A DNA stretch of 64,000 nt, from positions 1,587,001 to 1,651,000 of the forward strand of contig NC_019757.1 of the NCBI RefSeq assembly GCF_000317535.1, read 5' to 3'. Below, one piece after another: positions 35,125 to 43,413 of this stretch. This stretch comes from Cylindrospermum stagnale PCC 7417. GTDB lineage: Bacteria; Cyanobacteriota; Cyanobacteriia; Cyanobacteriales; Nostocaceae. How positions within the stretch are numbered: position 1 is the stretch's first letter; every line of letters starts with the position of its first letter. Under the pieces are notes generated by a model that was not told the origin of the DNA, did no database searches, and saw only the letters and a list, made by a program, of their open reading frames with translations. Both the position numbers and the translations under genes were made by a program.

Positions 35125-35532
35125 CTATCCGATATTACTCATTTCCCCAGGTGAAATTACTGGAATTTCTGCATCTACAAACCCAGAGACATCACGAGTG
35201 ACGATCGCATCTACTCTATATGCGATCGCACAAGCATATTGCACAGCATCCTCAAAATCTTGAAAATTTAAAGCGTTTGCTTGTTCTAAAACGCTTCTAT
35301 CAACCGCACAAATTTGTAAATCTGTCAGAATTTGGGTGATGGCATCTTGAGCCACTATCGCACCTGCTGCTTTATGAATGATGTAATAAATATTGGTAAT
35401 CGTTGTTGCGGCTATAAATCCTTCAACTTCACCAGCATCAATTTTTTCAAACAGCTTGACTGCATCCTCTACAAAAGGCGCTCGTGCTTGCAAGAAATCA
35501 AGAACGACATTAGTATCAATCAAAACTCGCAT
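35125..35532 (-). CDS. PIN domain toxin (VapC-like)
   Basis: A 135-residue PIN-domain ribonuclease-like protein. The acidic residues are present: D6 in VLIDTNVVLDFL, E94 and D95 in FEDAVQYA, and D114 in VTRDVSGF. Such toxins cut RNA, often tRNA, when freed from their antitoxin. The ATG (35530-35532) overlaps the stop of the antitoxin gene by one base (TAATG), as expected for a type II pair. First of two toxin-antitoxin pairs in this island. Confidence 0.88.
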   Translation of the reverse strand: MRVLIDTNVVLDFLQARAPFVEDAVKLFEKIDAGEVEGFIAATTITNIYYIIHKAAGAIVAQDAITQILTDLQICAVDRSVLEQANALNFQDFEDAVQYACAIAYRVDAIVTRDVSGFVDAEIPVISPGEMSNIG

Positions 35533-35753
35533 TATTGATACTTCTCGGTTAGATAGGTGGCATAATCAGCTGCAACATCTTCATCAGCTGATACCGCTGC
35601 ATTTTTTGCGATACCACACAACCGGGACAAGTTACCCTTCTTAACGACTGGGTGAGTTTCCTGTTGTAGAGATTCCAAAAGAATTTGTACTAATTGCCGG
35701 CGATCGCTAATTGGCAATTCTAGCACCTGTTTTTGCAGTTCTTGTAACGTCAT
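35532..35753 (-). CDS. antitoxin partner of the PIN toxin
   Basis: A 73-residue protein, MTLQELQKQVLELPISDRRQ followed by LVQILLESLQQET. The start with a helix and the SDRRQLVQxLLESL motif is common to small cyanobacterial antitoxins paired with PIN or RelE toxins. The gene precedes the toxin and overlaps it by one base. DNA binding and neutralisation are inferred from position. Confidence 0.8.
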   Translation of the reverse strand: MTLQELQKQVLELPISDRRQLVQILLESLQQETHPVVKKGNLSRLCGIAKNAAVSADEDVAADYATYLTEKYQ

Positions 35754-35814
35754 CAGCGTTTTCCTGCCTGAATCGATGGCATCTCAATTGTAAAATGCCT
35801 GCTGCACCAAGTTG

Positions 35815-36159
35815 TTAGTCTGTTATAGTATCATTCAATCTCTCGTTTTTTCCAGTAATCTGGTTTTCGTCTTCCATGTGCGATCGCTTCCAGCGGGCGC
35901 TCCGCGCCATCGCCATAATCCAAATAAACTCCTCGAATTCGACGTAAAAGACGAGATACGGGAAACGTTGGAGGACGTAACGACGTACCCCTGCAATTGC
36001 GTGTTGCGTTCCCAGATTCGGATTTTGCCGGATATTTCCCAGAGCTTGCTCGACTTCAGATAGTAAATCAAGCCCCAATCCTACCTTTTGCGCTTCGTAA
36101 TAAGCGATCGCGTTATCAAACTCCCTGATAGCTTCGGTATGGATAATGACTGGCTTCAC
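35815..36159 (-). pseudogene. RelE/ParE-type toxin, C terminus shifted by a 26-bp repeat
   Basis: A 114-codon frame, GTG start, with the RelE/ParE fold pattern: AIREFDNAIAYYEAQKVGLG, RRYVLQRFPYLVFYVEF and IWIMAMA. After that the protein becomes RSARWKRSHMED and so on, which is not family sequence. The proper ending AIAHGRRKPDYWKKREIE followed by a stop at 35831-35833 is present in another frame. Removing 26 bases (35886-35911, a GC-rich dispersed repeat) restores it exactly. So a repeat insertion has replaced the C-terminal catalytic tail (His, Arg, Tyr). The toxin is probably inactive or altered. GTG overlaps the antitoxin stop by four bases. Confidence 0.8.
35886..35911. repeat. 26-bp small dispersed repeat insertion
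   Basis: GC-rich 26-bp unit beginning GCTTCCAGCGGGCGCTCC inserted next to a GCGATCGC octamer inside the RelE-type toxin gene. Its size and base composition fit the small dispersed repeats known from Nostoc genomes. Not a multiple of three, so it shifts the frame. Confidence 0.75.
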
Positions 36160-36386
36160 GAATACTTTTCTCGCAACTCGGAAAACACTTTATTTGCTGG
36201 TTCACCTGTCGCTTTTCCGCAATGGATCTCGTCTAGTCTTCTAGTTAATTCTTTATCCCAAGCGGCTTCGATATTTTCATCTATACTTTCATCTAGGGAA
36301 TGAATTAAAAAGTAAGCAAGTTCCGCACGGTCTTTTATGGATAGTTGAGATAGTTCTAGTTTGAGCTTTTCTGCAATTTCAGTCAT
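36156..36386 (-). CDS. addiction module antitoxin, RelE/ParE partner
   Basis: A protein of about 76 residues, MTEIAEKLKLELSQLSIKDR, then AELAYFLIHSLDES and AAWDKELTRRLDEIHCGKA, ending VFSELREKYS. This is the 'putative addiction module component' family (TIGR02574 type), which is always paired with RelE/ParE toxins. Its stop overlaps the toxin's GTG by four bases. The internal ATG is chosen as start because the family begins there; a GTG 12 codons earlier is in frame. Confidence 0.85.
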   Translation of the reverse strand: MTEIAEKLKLELSQLSIKDRAELAYFLIHSLDESIDENIEAAWDKELTRRLDEIHCGKATGEPANKVFSELREKYS

Positions 36387-36423
36387 GTTGTACCATCTCC
36401 TAAATAGTCTATTAATTGTCACT

Positions 36424-36708
36424 TCAAATATCAGTCCCCAAACTTTGAGCGTAGATTACCTCAATATTGCTACCCAATTCCAACTTATCTAAGGATTCTG
36501 TGAAAAACACAAAACCTTTGTATGCAGTCACATATTTATAGATTTTTGTAAAAAAACCTTCACTTGTAACAATCACAAGTGGCGCTTCCATTTTGGAGAG
36601 AATAGTTAGAAAATCTTCTAGCTTGACGCATACACCAGTTCCCCGTTGAGTGAAGATTCTCCCACCAATAGCAGTAGGTTGAGCGATCGCATCACCGAAA
36701 TAGCTCAT
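36424..36708 (-). CDS. hypothetical protein, 94 residues
   Basis: Frame starting MSYFGDAIAQPTAIGGRIFT and containing LEDFLTILSKMEAPLVIVTS, YVTAYKGFVFFTESLD and IEVIYAQSL. Balanced composition, alternating strands and helices, no membrane segment. It lies between the toxin-antitoxin genes and aroH on the same strand. It looks like a real small soluble protein of cyanobacteria, but I recognise no family and give no function. Confidence 0.6.
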   Translation of the reverse strand: MSYFGDAIAQPTAIGGRIFTQRGTGVCVKLEDFLTILSKMEAPLVIVTSEGFFTKIYKYVTAYKGFVFFTESLDKLELGSNIEVIYAQSLGTDI

Positions 36709-36744
36709 TTTGTGTTTATTCTTACATATATTTACCTGAGTATT

Positions 36745-37158
36745 TTAAACTTTTGTCTCTACCGCTTGCTGTGATGGTTGTAACGGCTGAGGTAAACTCC
36801 AGTCGGGGCGCAAGTTGGCGGCATGGCGCAAATAGGTGTGGTAAATTGGGGCGGAAGTTGGTAGGTAGGCATGGATTAAAAACCGGATGCAGCGCTGTAA
36901 GCTACCCTCAACATGCATTTGCTGTACATCTAACATAGCCACATTGTCCCAGAGAGGTCGAGATCTAGCGATCGCAGCTGGAAAAATCGCATCAAGATCC
37001 CGCGTCACTGAGAAAGTAACACTAATTATGTCGTGCGGCTGGAGTTGATTCCGTTGTTCCAGTTCATCTAGTAACTCCGTCACCGCTTCTCTGATTGCCT
37101 CCACGGTATTTTCGGCAACAGTTGTCGCTCCGCGAATAGCCCGCATTTGCCACTCCAC
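36745..37158 (-). CDS. aroH: chorismate mutase, AroH type
   Basis: Converts chorismate to prephenate for phenylalanine and tyrosine synthesis; the AroH class is a trimeric alpha/beta barrel. Active-site features are visible: RAIRGATTV (Arg7 region), ISVTFSVTRDLDAIFPA (with the Glu/Arg pair region) and LQRCIRFLIHAYL. 137 residues, normal. GTG 37158 has AGGAGG about eight bases upstream, supporting it over the ATG four codons later. sppA follows upstream on the same strand at 64 bp distance. Confidence 0.93.
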   Translation of the reverse strand: MEWQMRAIRGATTVAENTVEAIREAVTELLDELEQRNQLQPHDIISVTFSVTRDLDAIFPAAIARSRPLWDNVAMLDVQQMHVEGSLQRCIRFLIHAYLPTSAPIYHTYLRHAANLRPDWSLPQPLQPSQQAVETKV

Positions 37159-37221
37159 TCCTAAGTCCTCCTTATATTGATCAGGCGGGGAAACCCCGCC
37201 CCGACTATTGATAATTGATTT

Positions 37222-38043
37222 TTATGGTCGATATAACCACAGAGGCAGCCCACTGGTAGACATTTCAAATTCGAGCCAGTTTATACCAGCCCCAATTCCT
37301 GATGAAACCTGACGACTCCCTGGTAAAACGCGACTCAACAAGGGTTTACGTTCTTCTAGGGTATAGCAAGGTGTTTTCTCTGGATCAAGACCTACCAATT
37401 CAGCAGTCCAGCGACGTGCATCTTCTTCTGTTCCCAATCGGTCTACAACACCCAACTCTACGGCTTGCTGTCCTGTAAAAATCCGACCATCGGCGAAACT
37501 TTTTACAGTTTCTACCTCTAAAGAACGGGCTTCGGCGATCGTTTGCACAAATTGCTGATAACTGATATCAATCAACTCTTGCAAAATCGTTGCTTCTGGC
37601 GCAGTCAGTTCCCGGTCAAATGCCAAAATGTCTTTGTACGGGCCAGACTTGATTACCTTGAAAGAAACACCGATTTTTTCTAGCAAGACTTCCAGGTTAT
37701 TACCACGCAAAATCACGCCAATACTACCTGTAATCGTGCCAGGGTTAGCCATGATGTGTTCTGCTCCCATGCCGATGTAGACACCGCCAGAAGCTGAGAT
37801 ATTGCCAAAACTGGCAACGATTTTGATTTTCTCGCGTAAACGCTTTAAAGCGCTGTAGATTTCTTGGGAATCTCCGACTGTACCGCCAGGACTATCGATG
37901 CGTAGCAGTAATGCCGGAAACTTTTTCTCTTCTACAGTTTTCAGAGCTTCTAACACACGTTTGCGTGTAGCACCAGCGATCGCACCAGTGATTTCAATCC
38001 GCGCAATTTGTTTACGAAACTTAGACTTAAATGGCCAAACCAT
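37222..38043 (-). CDS. sppA: signal peptide peptidase SppA, short form
   Basis: A 273-residue S49-family serine protease, the short bacterial SppA that degrades cleaved signal peptides. Catalytic residues: Ser in SASGGVYIGMGAEH (S85) and Lys in SGPYKD (K137). Other family stretches are LLLRIDSPGGTVGDSQEI and GRIFTGQQAVELGVVDRLG. Only a weak N-terminal hydrophobic segment is visible, so it may be peripheral. ATG 38043 is preferred to TTG 38049. Upstream is a 430-bp spacer, so this may be the first gene of an sppA-aroH unit. Confidence 0.92.
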   Translation of the reverse strand: MVWPFKSKFRKQIARIEITGAIAGATRKRVLEALKTVEEKKFPALLLRIDSPGGTVGDSQEIYSALKRLREKIKIVASFGNISASGGVYIGMGAEHIMANPGTITGSIGVILRGNNLEVLLEKIGVSFKVIKSGPYKDILAFDRELTAPEATILQELIDISYQQFVQTIAEARSLEVETVKSFADGRIFTGQQAVELGVVDRLGTEEDARRWTAELVGLDPEKTPCYTLEERKPLLSRVLPGSRQVSSGIGAGINWLEFEMSTSGLPLWLYRP

Positions 38044-38049
38044 GAGCAA

Positions 38050-38483
38050 TCAAATAACCTTTTAGATAAGATCAATATAACAATGCCTAGCGCTCAGACG
38101 ACCTGCTTGATCATGTTAAGAAAAATTAGCAGGCATGATGCCATTTAAAATCTTAAGGAAAATTTTATATTTTGAGGATAGCTCTATTTGCTATTCTCAT
38201 TGCATATTAAATCAAGTCTATAGGAGGAGCGTGCTTTACACAAAATGCTCAACTCCGACTTGGCGTCTAACGCTATTCGCTAAACACCCTGGGAGAAAGC
38301 ACAGCAGATTCCCCGGTCATTAGCAACTAATAACAAAGGTCTGTTCTCTTTGATTTTTCCAAACTTTATCAGAAACGCTAATATTTATCTAAGTCAGGAC
38401 TAGCAACATCTTCTGCGCTGAGGATGATTGCTGTTTGATATTTTGTGCTGACTATGAGCACCTGACGATGACATTTTAACTAC
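38050..38483. other. intergenic region with a dispersed-repeat patch
   Basis: AT-rich DNA with a repeat-like stretch near 38240-38300 (AACTCCGACTTGGCGTCTAA and CGCTATTCGCTAAACACC). No convincing frame. Presumably carries the sppA promoter. Confidence 0.4.
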
Positions 38484-38780
38484 TCAAGAATCAATTCGTA
38501 AAATCTGATATCGATAATAAGCATACATATCAAACAGTGCGCCGACAAAACCACAAGTAAAACTAATCACAAATAGTCCATGCAGGGAACTCCCGCTGCC
38601 AAAGGTGGCAAGGAAATGCATGATCTGAGTCAAGATATCCTCCGTCGCACCTTGTAAACCAGGAATATGACCTGTGAGGGATAAAAGGAGCAAAAAACCC
38701 CCGACCAAGAACATGGGAGCGACAAAACTAAAAACTGTCGTCAGCAGCAGGGAACGGAGAAAGTTAGTCAAAATGGTCAT
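38484..38780 (-). CDS. small conserved membrane protein
   Basis: A 98-residue protein with three hydrophobic stretches (LLLTTVFSFVAPMFLVGGFL, HFLATFGSGSSLHGLFVISF and the helix before FDMYAYYRYQILRID). It resembles small cyanobacterial membrane proteins annotated as hypothetical. ATG 38780. It stands alone on the minus strand, divergent from the MlaE-type permease gene 400 bp away. Function unknown. Confidence 0.7.
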   Translation of the reverse strand: MTILTNFLRSLLLTTVFSFVAPMFLVGGFLLLLSLTGHIPGLQGATEDILTQIMHFLATFGSGSSLHGLFVISFTCGFVGALFDMYAYYRYQILRIDS

Positions 38781-39175
38781 TTAGGGCCAGCTCCTTGAGT
38801 AAAGAGGACATTAGCTGGAAAGCTGTATGTCATTTTCTACAATAAGTGCGATCGCTCCTGAGCAGAGATTCTGTCAAAAATCTTAAGTTTTGATTAAAAG
38901 AAACAGCTTCTAGTTCCCATAAATGCTGGGGATAATTAACAGACCAAAATTCGCCGAAACCCTTGTAAAATCAACCTTATATCCCTAAAATATCTGTACT
39001 AATGCGTTATAATACGCTTAAAAATAGCTTAATTTTCTGAGAGGAGCTTTAAACTAAGTTAATGTTTCACCCGACAAGAAAAGACGGGAGATGGCGGCAG
39101 AAAACGAATGATTAATGACTAATGGCTAATGACTTTCGCTATTCTTAAAGCAGTTACCGAGTTAGCTACAGAACA
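38781..39175. other. divergent promoter region before the MlaE-type operon
   Basis: About 395 bp. TATAAT at 39008-39013 is a fair -10 element for the + strand, but no good -35 is at the right spacing. TTAATGACTAATGGCTAATGAC near 39112 is a short heptamer-like repeat. No frame of note. Confidence 0.4.
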
Positions 39176-39973
39176 TTGAGCGAGACTATATCTAAATCCA
39201 GTTTAGGAGCATGGAGTCAGCGGCTGCTGGCAGCAATTTTGCTGGGTGGACAAGTAATAGTTCACCTATTTAGGGGCAAAATCCATCGGCGCAACACTTT
39301 AGAGCAATTGGCAGCAGTTGGGCCCGATTCCCTATTGATTGCCCTATTAACGGCTGTTTTTGTCGGCGCGGTGTTTACCATTCAGGTGGCGCGGGAGTTT
39401 ATCACCTTTGGCGCCGGCAACCTCGTCGGCGGAGTGCTGTCAGTAGCGTTGACAAGGGAACTTTCGCCCGTACTAACAGCAGTGATTTTGGCGGGGCGAG
39501 TTGGTTCGGCTTTTGCGGCGGAAATCGGTACCATGCGAGTCACAGAGCAAATTGATGCCATGTTGATGCTAAAAACCGATCCAATTGATTACCTAGTTAT
39601 CCCCCGTGTCCTTGCTTGTTTGTTAATGCTGCCAATTTTAACCCTGCTGTCTTTGATCACAGGGATGTTTGGGGGATTGTTAATTGCGACAAATATTTAC
39701 AACCTCTCTGACACAGTATTTCTAGACTCAGCCCGAAACTTTCTCGGCGTCTGGGATATTTGTAGTGCCTTGATTAAAGCCGGTTGTTTTGGCGTTTTAA
39801 TCGCTGTCATTGGTTGCAGTTGGGGCTTGACAACAACAGGAGGAGCCAAAGGAGTAGGACAATCTACCACAACTGCTGTTGTAACCGCCTTGATGATTAT
39901 CTTTATTAGCAACTTTTTTCTTTCGTGGTTAATGTTTCAGGGAACTAGCGAGCCATTTAGCCCAGGTTTATAA
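39176..39973 (+). CDS. MlaE-family ABC lipid transport permease
   Basis: A 265-residue permease of the MlaE/TGD1/Ycf63 family, which moves phospholipids between membranes; the plant chloroplast relative TGD1 imports lipids. Family stretches: FVGAVFTIQVAREFITFGAG, LTRELSPVLTAVILAGRVGS, AAEIGTMRVTEQIDAMLMLK and GCSWGLTTTGGAKGVGQSTT. Five to six membrane segments. The start is TTG 39176, which is unusual but fits the family N terminus. It is the first of three closely spaced genes (DUF3119 and DUF3086 follow); the matching ATPase and MCE-domain protein are not in the window. Confidence 0.92.
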   Translation: MSETISKSSLGAWSQRLLAAILLGGQVIVHLFRGKIHRRNTLEQLAAVGPDSLLIALLTAVFVGAVFTIQVAREFITFGAGNLVGGVLSVALTRELSPVLTAVILAGRVGSAFAAEIGTMRVTEQIDAMLMLKTDPIDYLVIPRVLACLLMLPILTLLSLITGMFGGLLIATNIYNLSDTVFLDSARNFLGVWDICSALIKAGCFGVLIAVIGCSWGLTTTGGAKGVGQSTTTAVVTALMIIFISNFFLSWLMFQGTSEPFSPGL

Positions 39974-39990
39974 GGACTTGACCTTTTAAA

Positions 39991-40416
39991 ATGGAAATAA
40001 TGTCCACTCACAAAGCAGGTTTTGAGACTGTGACCAGTTCATATGCACCTAACTCCATATCAACCGTAGAACTCAAGCCTAGTTACAACATCCCTATCGT
40101 GTTGGTGATTGTCGCGATTCCCCTGCTATTGGTACAACCTTGGGTAGGAAGTGCGATCGCATTTTTGGGCTTGTTTCTGTTGTTTCAGGCCGCAACGCTG
40201 CGGTTGCAATTTACCGCCACCGACTTCGATCTTTACAGAGGTGAAAAATTAATTCGCCGCTTTCCCTACCAAGAGTGGCAAAACTGGCGGATCTTCTGGA
40301 ATAGAATTCCCATACTGTTTTACTTTAAAGAAATCAACAGCATTCACTTTTTGCCAATTATATTTGACCCCAATACCCTGAAAACTTGTCTGGAAGAACG
40401 TTGTCCACGCATTTAG
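39991..40416 (+). CDS. DUF3119 family membrane protein
   Basis: A 141-residue protein with two adjacent membrane segments (IPIVLVIVAIPLLLVQPWV and AIAFLGLFLLFQ) and a PH-like C-terminal part (DFDLYRGEKLIRRFPYQEWQ, FKEINSIHFLPIIFD). I recognise it as DUF3119, a cyanobacterial family with no known role, habitually next to an MlaE permease and DUF3086. It starts 17 bases after the permease stop, so all three are likely one transcript. ATG 39991 or ATG 40000 may be used. Confidence 0.85.
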   Translation: MEIMSTHKAGFETVTSSYAPNSISTVELKPSYNIPIVLVIVAIPLLLVQPWVGSAIAFLGLFLLFQAATLRLQFTATDFDLYRGEKLIRRFPYQEWQNWRIFWNRIPILFYFKEINSIHFLPIIFDPNTLKTCLEERCPRI

Positions 40417-40420
40417 TACT

Positions 40421-40483
40421 TAGTAGGGTGCGTTAGGAACGCACCAATCTCAGAAACGGTGCGTTAGAGAACGCACCCTACTA
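40421..40483. repeat. MITE-like palindromic repeat
   Basis: TAGTAGGGTGCGTT at the left end is the exact reverse complement of AACGCACCCTACTA at the right end, with a second inner AACGCACC/GGTGCGTT pair. A common cyanobacterial palindromic repeat, here between the DUF3119 and DUF3086 genes. Confidence 0.85.
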
Positions 40484-40557
40484 AACTGTTTTGTGGTAAG
40501 TCGGTTGTATATTTCAGAAAGCTATTTATTCGCGCCAGAGGAATTGCACTATTATTT

Positions 40558-41811
40558 ATGAACCCAGAGGAATCCCAAACCCCAGAATCAATTGATCAGT
40601 GGTTGGAACAAATACAACAAAACCCTACAGTTGAAGAACAAGATAAACCACCTGCTGAGTTAGTGCTGGAAACAGAAGCACCAAGTCCATCAGTTGACAA
40701 CGCCCAACCAGACTACGCAAATTTTGAGCCAATACTGGCGGGTACTGAAGCAGAAAATTCTACAGTCGAATCAACAGACGAGTTGGTGACGCCATTACCA
40801 GCAGAATCAGAAGATAATTCACTAGCAACGCTTGCACAGCAAAGGCTGGCAGATTTACAGCACACTGAAGAAGCCCTCAAAGCAGAAATAGCCAATCTGC
40901 AAGTTTCTTACAACAATCTTCAGAAACAAGTGAATGAAACTCAAACTGCTTTAGGACGACTCGTGCAAGAGTCGCTGGTGCAGTTAGAACAACGTAAACA
41001 AGCGTTGCAAATTTCTGTGGAACAACTGGAACGCCGACAAGAACGCATTCGCAACGAGATGCGAACCACTTTTGCGGGAACATCTCAAGATTTGGCAATT
41101 CGGGTACAGGGTTTTAAAGACTATCTCACAGGCAGCTTACAAGATTTGGCATCAGCAGCAGAACAGTTGCAACTAGCGCCGATTGTCACGGAACGAAGAG
41201 AAAAGCCAGCGGTGAAAGAGGTTAAACTCGTCGAAACTCAGCCAGGTATCCCACAATTTGCCCAACAGCAGTTTCAAGATACTACAAAGCAAATTCGCCG
41301 CCTGATTGACCAATACCGCAGCCAGCCAGATTACTACGGACCGGCGTGGCAATTGCGCCGCACTTTTGAACCAGTCCACGCAGAACGAGTTTCTAACTGG
41401 TTTTTTAACCAAGGGGGACGAGGTGCTTTGCGGACGATGGGTAGCCGCTTGCAGAATATCCTGATTACCTCAGCAGTGATTTCAATACTACATAAGCTGT
41501 ATGGAGAGCGAGTCCGGACTTTGGTTTTAGCTAATACCCCAGAACGTTTGGGTGAATGGCGGCGCGGGTTGCAAGACTGTCTGGGAATTGGTCGTCCAGA
41601 TTTCGGCCCTGACCGAGGCGTGGTATTGTTTGAAACCTCGAATGCCTTAGCCCAGAAGGCAGACCGATTGGTGAAAGCGAATCAACTGCCCTTGATTGTG
41701 ATGGATGATTCTGAAGAGCAAATCAGTTTGGCACTGCTGCAATTTCCCCTGTGGTTAGCCTTTGCTCCTGACCCCAAAACAGTGAAAAATAACTATGATG
41801 ATGACTTTTAA
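40558..41811 (+). CDS. DUF3086 domain protein with coiled coil
   Basis: A 417-residue cytosolic-looking protein. The first 100 residues are acidic and low in complexity; then comes a coiled coil (about 100-205, with LEQRRQ-type heptads such as LEQRKQALQISVEQLERRQE); then the DUF3086 domain (TTKQIRRLIDQYRSQPDYYG, RTFEPVHAERVSNWFFNQGG, LPLIVMDDSEEQISLALLQF). Found in cyanobacteria beside MlaE and DUF3119. The role is unknown; the company suggests a link to lipid transport. A palindromic repeat separates it from DUF3119. Confidence 0.85.
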   Translation: MNPEESQTPESIDQWLEQIQQNPTVEEQDKPPAELVLETEAPSPSVDNAQPDYANFEPILAGTEAENSTVESTDELVTPLPAESEDNSLATLAQQRLADLQHTEEALKAEIANLQVSYNNLQKQVNETQTALGRLVQESLVQLEQRKQALQISVEQLERRQERIRNEMRTTFAGTSQDLAIRVQGFKDYLTGSLQDLASAAEQLQLAPIVTERREKPAVKEVKLVETQPGIPQFAQQQFQDTTKQIRRLIDQYRSQPDYYGPAWQLRRTFEPVHAERVSNWFFNQGGRGALRTMGSRLQNILITSAVISILHKLYGERVRTLVLANTPERLGEWRRGLQDCLGIGRPDFGPDRGVVLFETSNALAQKADRLVKANQLPLIVMDDSEEQISLALLQFPLWLAFAPDPKTVKNNYDDDF

Positions 41812-41816
41812 GTTAG

Positions 41817-41874
41817 TTATTAGTCATTAGTCATTAGTCATTAGTCATTAGTCATTAGTCATTGGTCAAGAAGT
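41817..41874. repeat. TCATTAG heptamer repeats
   Basis: Seven or eight perfect or near-perfect TAGTCAT units after the DUF3086 gene, followed by a GAATTTT/TTGAATT repeat at 41900-41925 just before plsY. Confidence 0.9.
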
Positions 41875-41934
41875 ATTATTCTGGACTGGTGACTTTTTTT
41901 GAATTTTGAATTTTGAATTTTGAATTAATTGTTT

Positions 41935-42612
41935 ATGGCTATTTGGTTAACTTTGTGTGGTGCAATTGTGGTGGTAGCTTACCTGCTGGGTTCTTTCCCT
42001 ACTGGGTATATTGCCGTGAAGCAGTTAAAGGGTATTGATATTCGGGAAGTAGGTTCAGGTTCAACCGGTGCCACAAATGTGTTAAGAACGTTGGGGAAAG
42101 GGCCAGGAGCTTTGGTGTTATTGGTAGATTGCTTAAAGGGCGTATTAGCGATCGCACTCGTTTACTGGCTATTTAACTTTGCTCCCAGTCAAAATTTAAT
42201 CCTACCAACGGTAGATGTGGCACTGTGGAAACCTTGGCTGGTAATTTCTGCTGGATCAGCCGCCATTATCGGACACAGTAAGTCAATTTTTTTGGGCTTT
42301 AGTGGTGGTAAATCCGTTGCTACCGGTGTGGGGATTTTGCTGGCAATGAGTTGGCAGGTGGGTTTGGCAACGGTGGGTGTGTTTGCTGCGGTAGTGGCAA
42401 TATCGCGGATTGTCTCTTTGAGTTCCATTGCCGGTGCGATCGCTGTGCCGATTTTTATGATAATTTGGCGTCAACCATTGCCCTACATTCTGTTTGGCGC
42501 TGTCGGTGGGTTGTATGTGATTTTGCGCCACCGCAGTAATATTGAGCGATTACTGGCGGGTACTGAACCAAAAATTGGGCAGAGTTTAGCGACGGAACCT
42601 GAACAGATTTAA
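41935..42612 (+). CDS. plsY: glycerol-3-phosphate acyltransferase PlsY
   Basis: PlsY transfers the acyl group from acyl-phosphate to glycerol-3-phosphate, the first step of phospholipid synthesis in bacteria that use PlsX/PlsY. The 225-residue protein has five or six membrane segments and the family motifs LLGSFPTGYIAVKQLKGIDI, GSGSTGATNVLRTLGKGPG, GHSKSIFLGFSGGKSVATG and LRHRSNIERLLAGTEPK. ATG 41935 is chosen over TTG 41929. Its place after the MlaE/DUF3086 genes is notable because both concern membrane lipids, but repeats separate them. Confidence 0.95.
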   Translation: MAIWLTLCGAIVVVAYLLGSFPTGYIAVKQLKGIDIREVGSGSTGATNVLRTLGKGPGALVLLVDCLKGVLAIALVYWLFNFAPSQNLILPTVDVALWKPWLVISAGSAAIIGHSKSIFLGFSGGKSVATGVGILLAMSWQVGLATVGVFAAVVAISRIVSLSSIAGAIAVPIFMIIWRQPLPYILFGAVGGLYVILRHRSNIERLLAGTEPKIGQSLATEPEQI

Positions 42613-42630
42613 CATCTCTCCTGCAAATGC

Positions 42631-42654
42631 AGAGACGTTGCATGCAACGTCTCT
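42631..42654. repeat. perfect 24-bp palindrome after plsY
   Basis: AGAGACGTTGCA followed directly by its reverse complement. Related GAGACGTTGCATC/AACGTCTCTAC copies occur at 47960-47990 and 54625-54655. May act as a terminator or simply be a mobile repeat. Confidence 0.85.
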
Positions 42655-42701
42655 ACACTCCCCGTTAGGTCAAGTCGTGTATTTGATTCAGTCTAGAACA
42701 G

Positions 42702-43349
42702 CTAGATGATCTTTTCCATTAAAATGCATTTGGCGTGAGGTTCTATCTTCTCAAAAACTTTTAACCCTTGATATAGATAATCTTTGTATTCAATAGCAAC
42801 AATCTCATTAAATCCTAGCTTGCGTGCATTATGCTGAGAAATTTTGCCTGTAGCCTCACAAATCACAGTAGTAAATTTTTTATCTTCAGCTAAACCAAGA
42901 TTTTCTGTAATTAGATTTTTCGCTATATTGAGATTGCGGTAATTTTTCTGCACTCCAACCATAATAAAATGCAGTACCTGTCCTTTTTGGATGATTTTGT
43001 CCCGCAAATATGCCTCTTTTATATCTTTTAATAAAGAGATAATTGGATAAAATTTAATCAAGCTATTTATAACTGTATTATTTTCTTCACTTTCTTCCTG
43101 AATCAAATCTTCAGAAATTCTAAAACCTATAACTTTCCCTGTATTTGCATCTTTAGCTATATGAGATAGTCCTTCTTCGACTGCTTGAATACAGACAAGT
43201 TCGGCAAAAGGATAAAATTCATCTATAGTTATACCTAATGCTGTCGTCAATGGTTCACTATTGGGAAAAGCCTCAGCCATACAATTAATGGTGGCTTCTA
43301 AATCTGGGGCTGCTAATAACTGATAAATAATTCCGTCTTTGACTAACAT
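42702..43349 (-). CDS. GNAT-type acetyltransferase-like protein
   Basis: A 215-residue protein with a GNAT fold pattern. The acetyl-CoA part is VLHFIMVGVQKNYRNLNIAK (beta4 and the Q/RxxGxG/A-like loop, here QKNYRNLNI) followed by a helix and FTTVICEATGKISQHNARKL, where the Asn-containing helix is typical. The N-terminal MLVKDGIIYQLLAAPDLEAT and FPNSEPLTTALGI resemble the arylalkylamine N-acetyltransferase-like group. Substrate unknown. AT-rich, ATG 43349. Confidence 0.75.
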   Translation of the reverse strand: MLVKDGIIYQLLAAPDLEATINCMAEAFPNSEPLTTALGITIDEFYPFAELVCIQAVEEGLSHIAKDANTGKVIGFRISEDLIQEESEENNTVINSLIKFYPIISLLKDIKEAYLRDKIIQKGQVLHFIMVGVQKNYRNLNIAKNLITENLGLAEDKKFTTVICEATGKISQHNARKLGFNEIVAIEYKDYLYQGLKVFEKIEPHAKCILMEKII

Positions 43350-43413
43350 AAAATCTTCCTGAAAATTCCTAATAACAATGATGAAGTTTTTGGTGATTTA
43401 GATTTAGTCTAAG

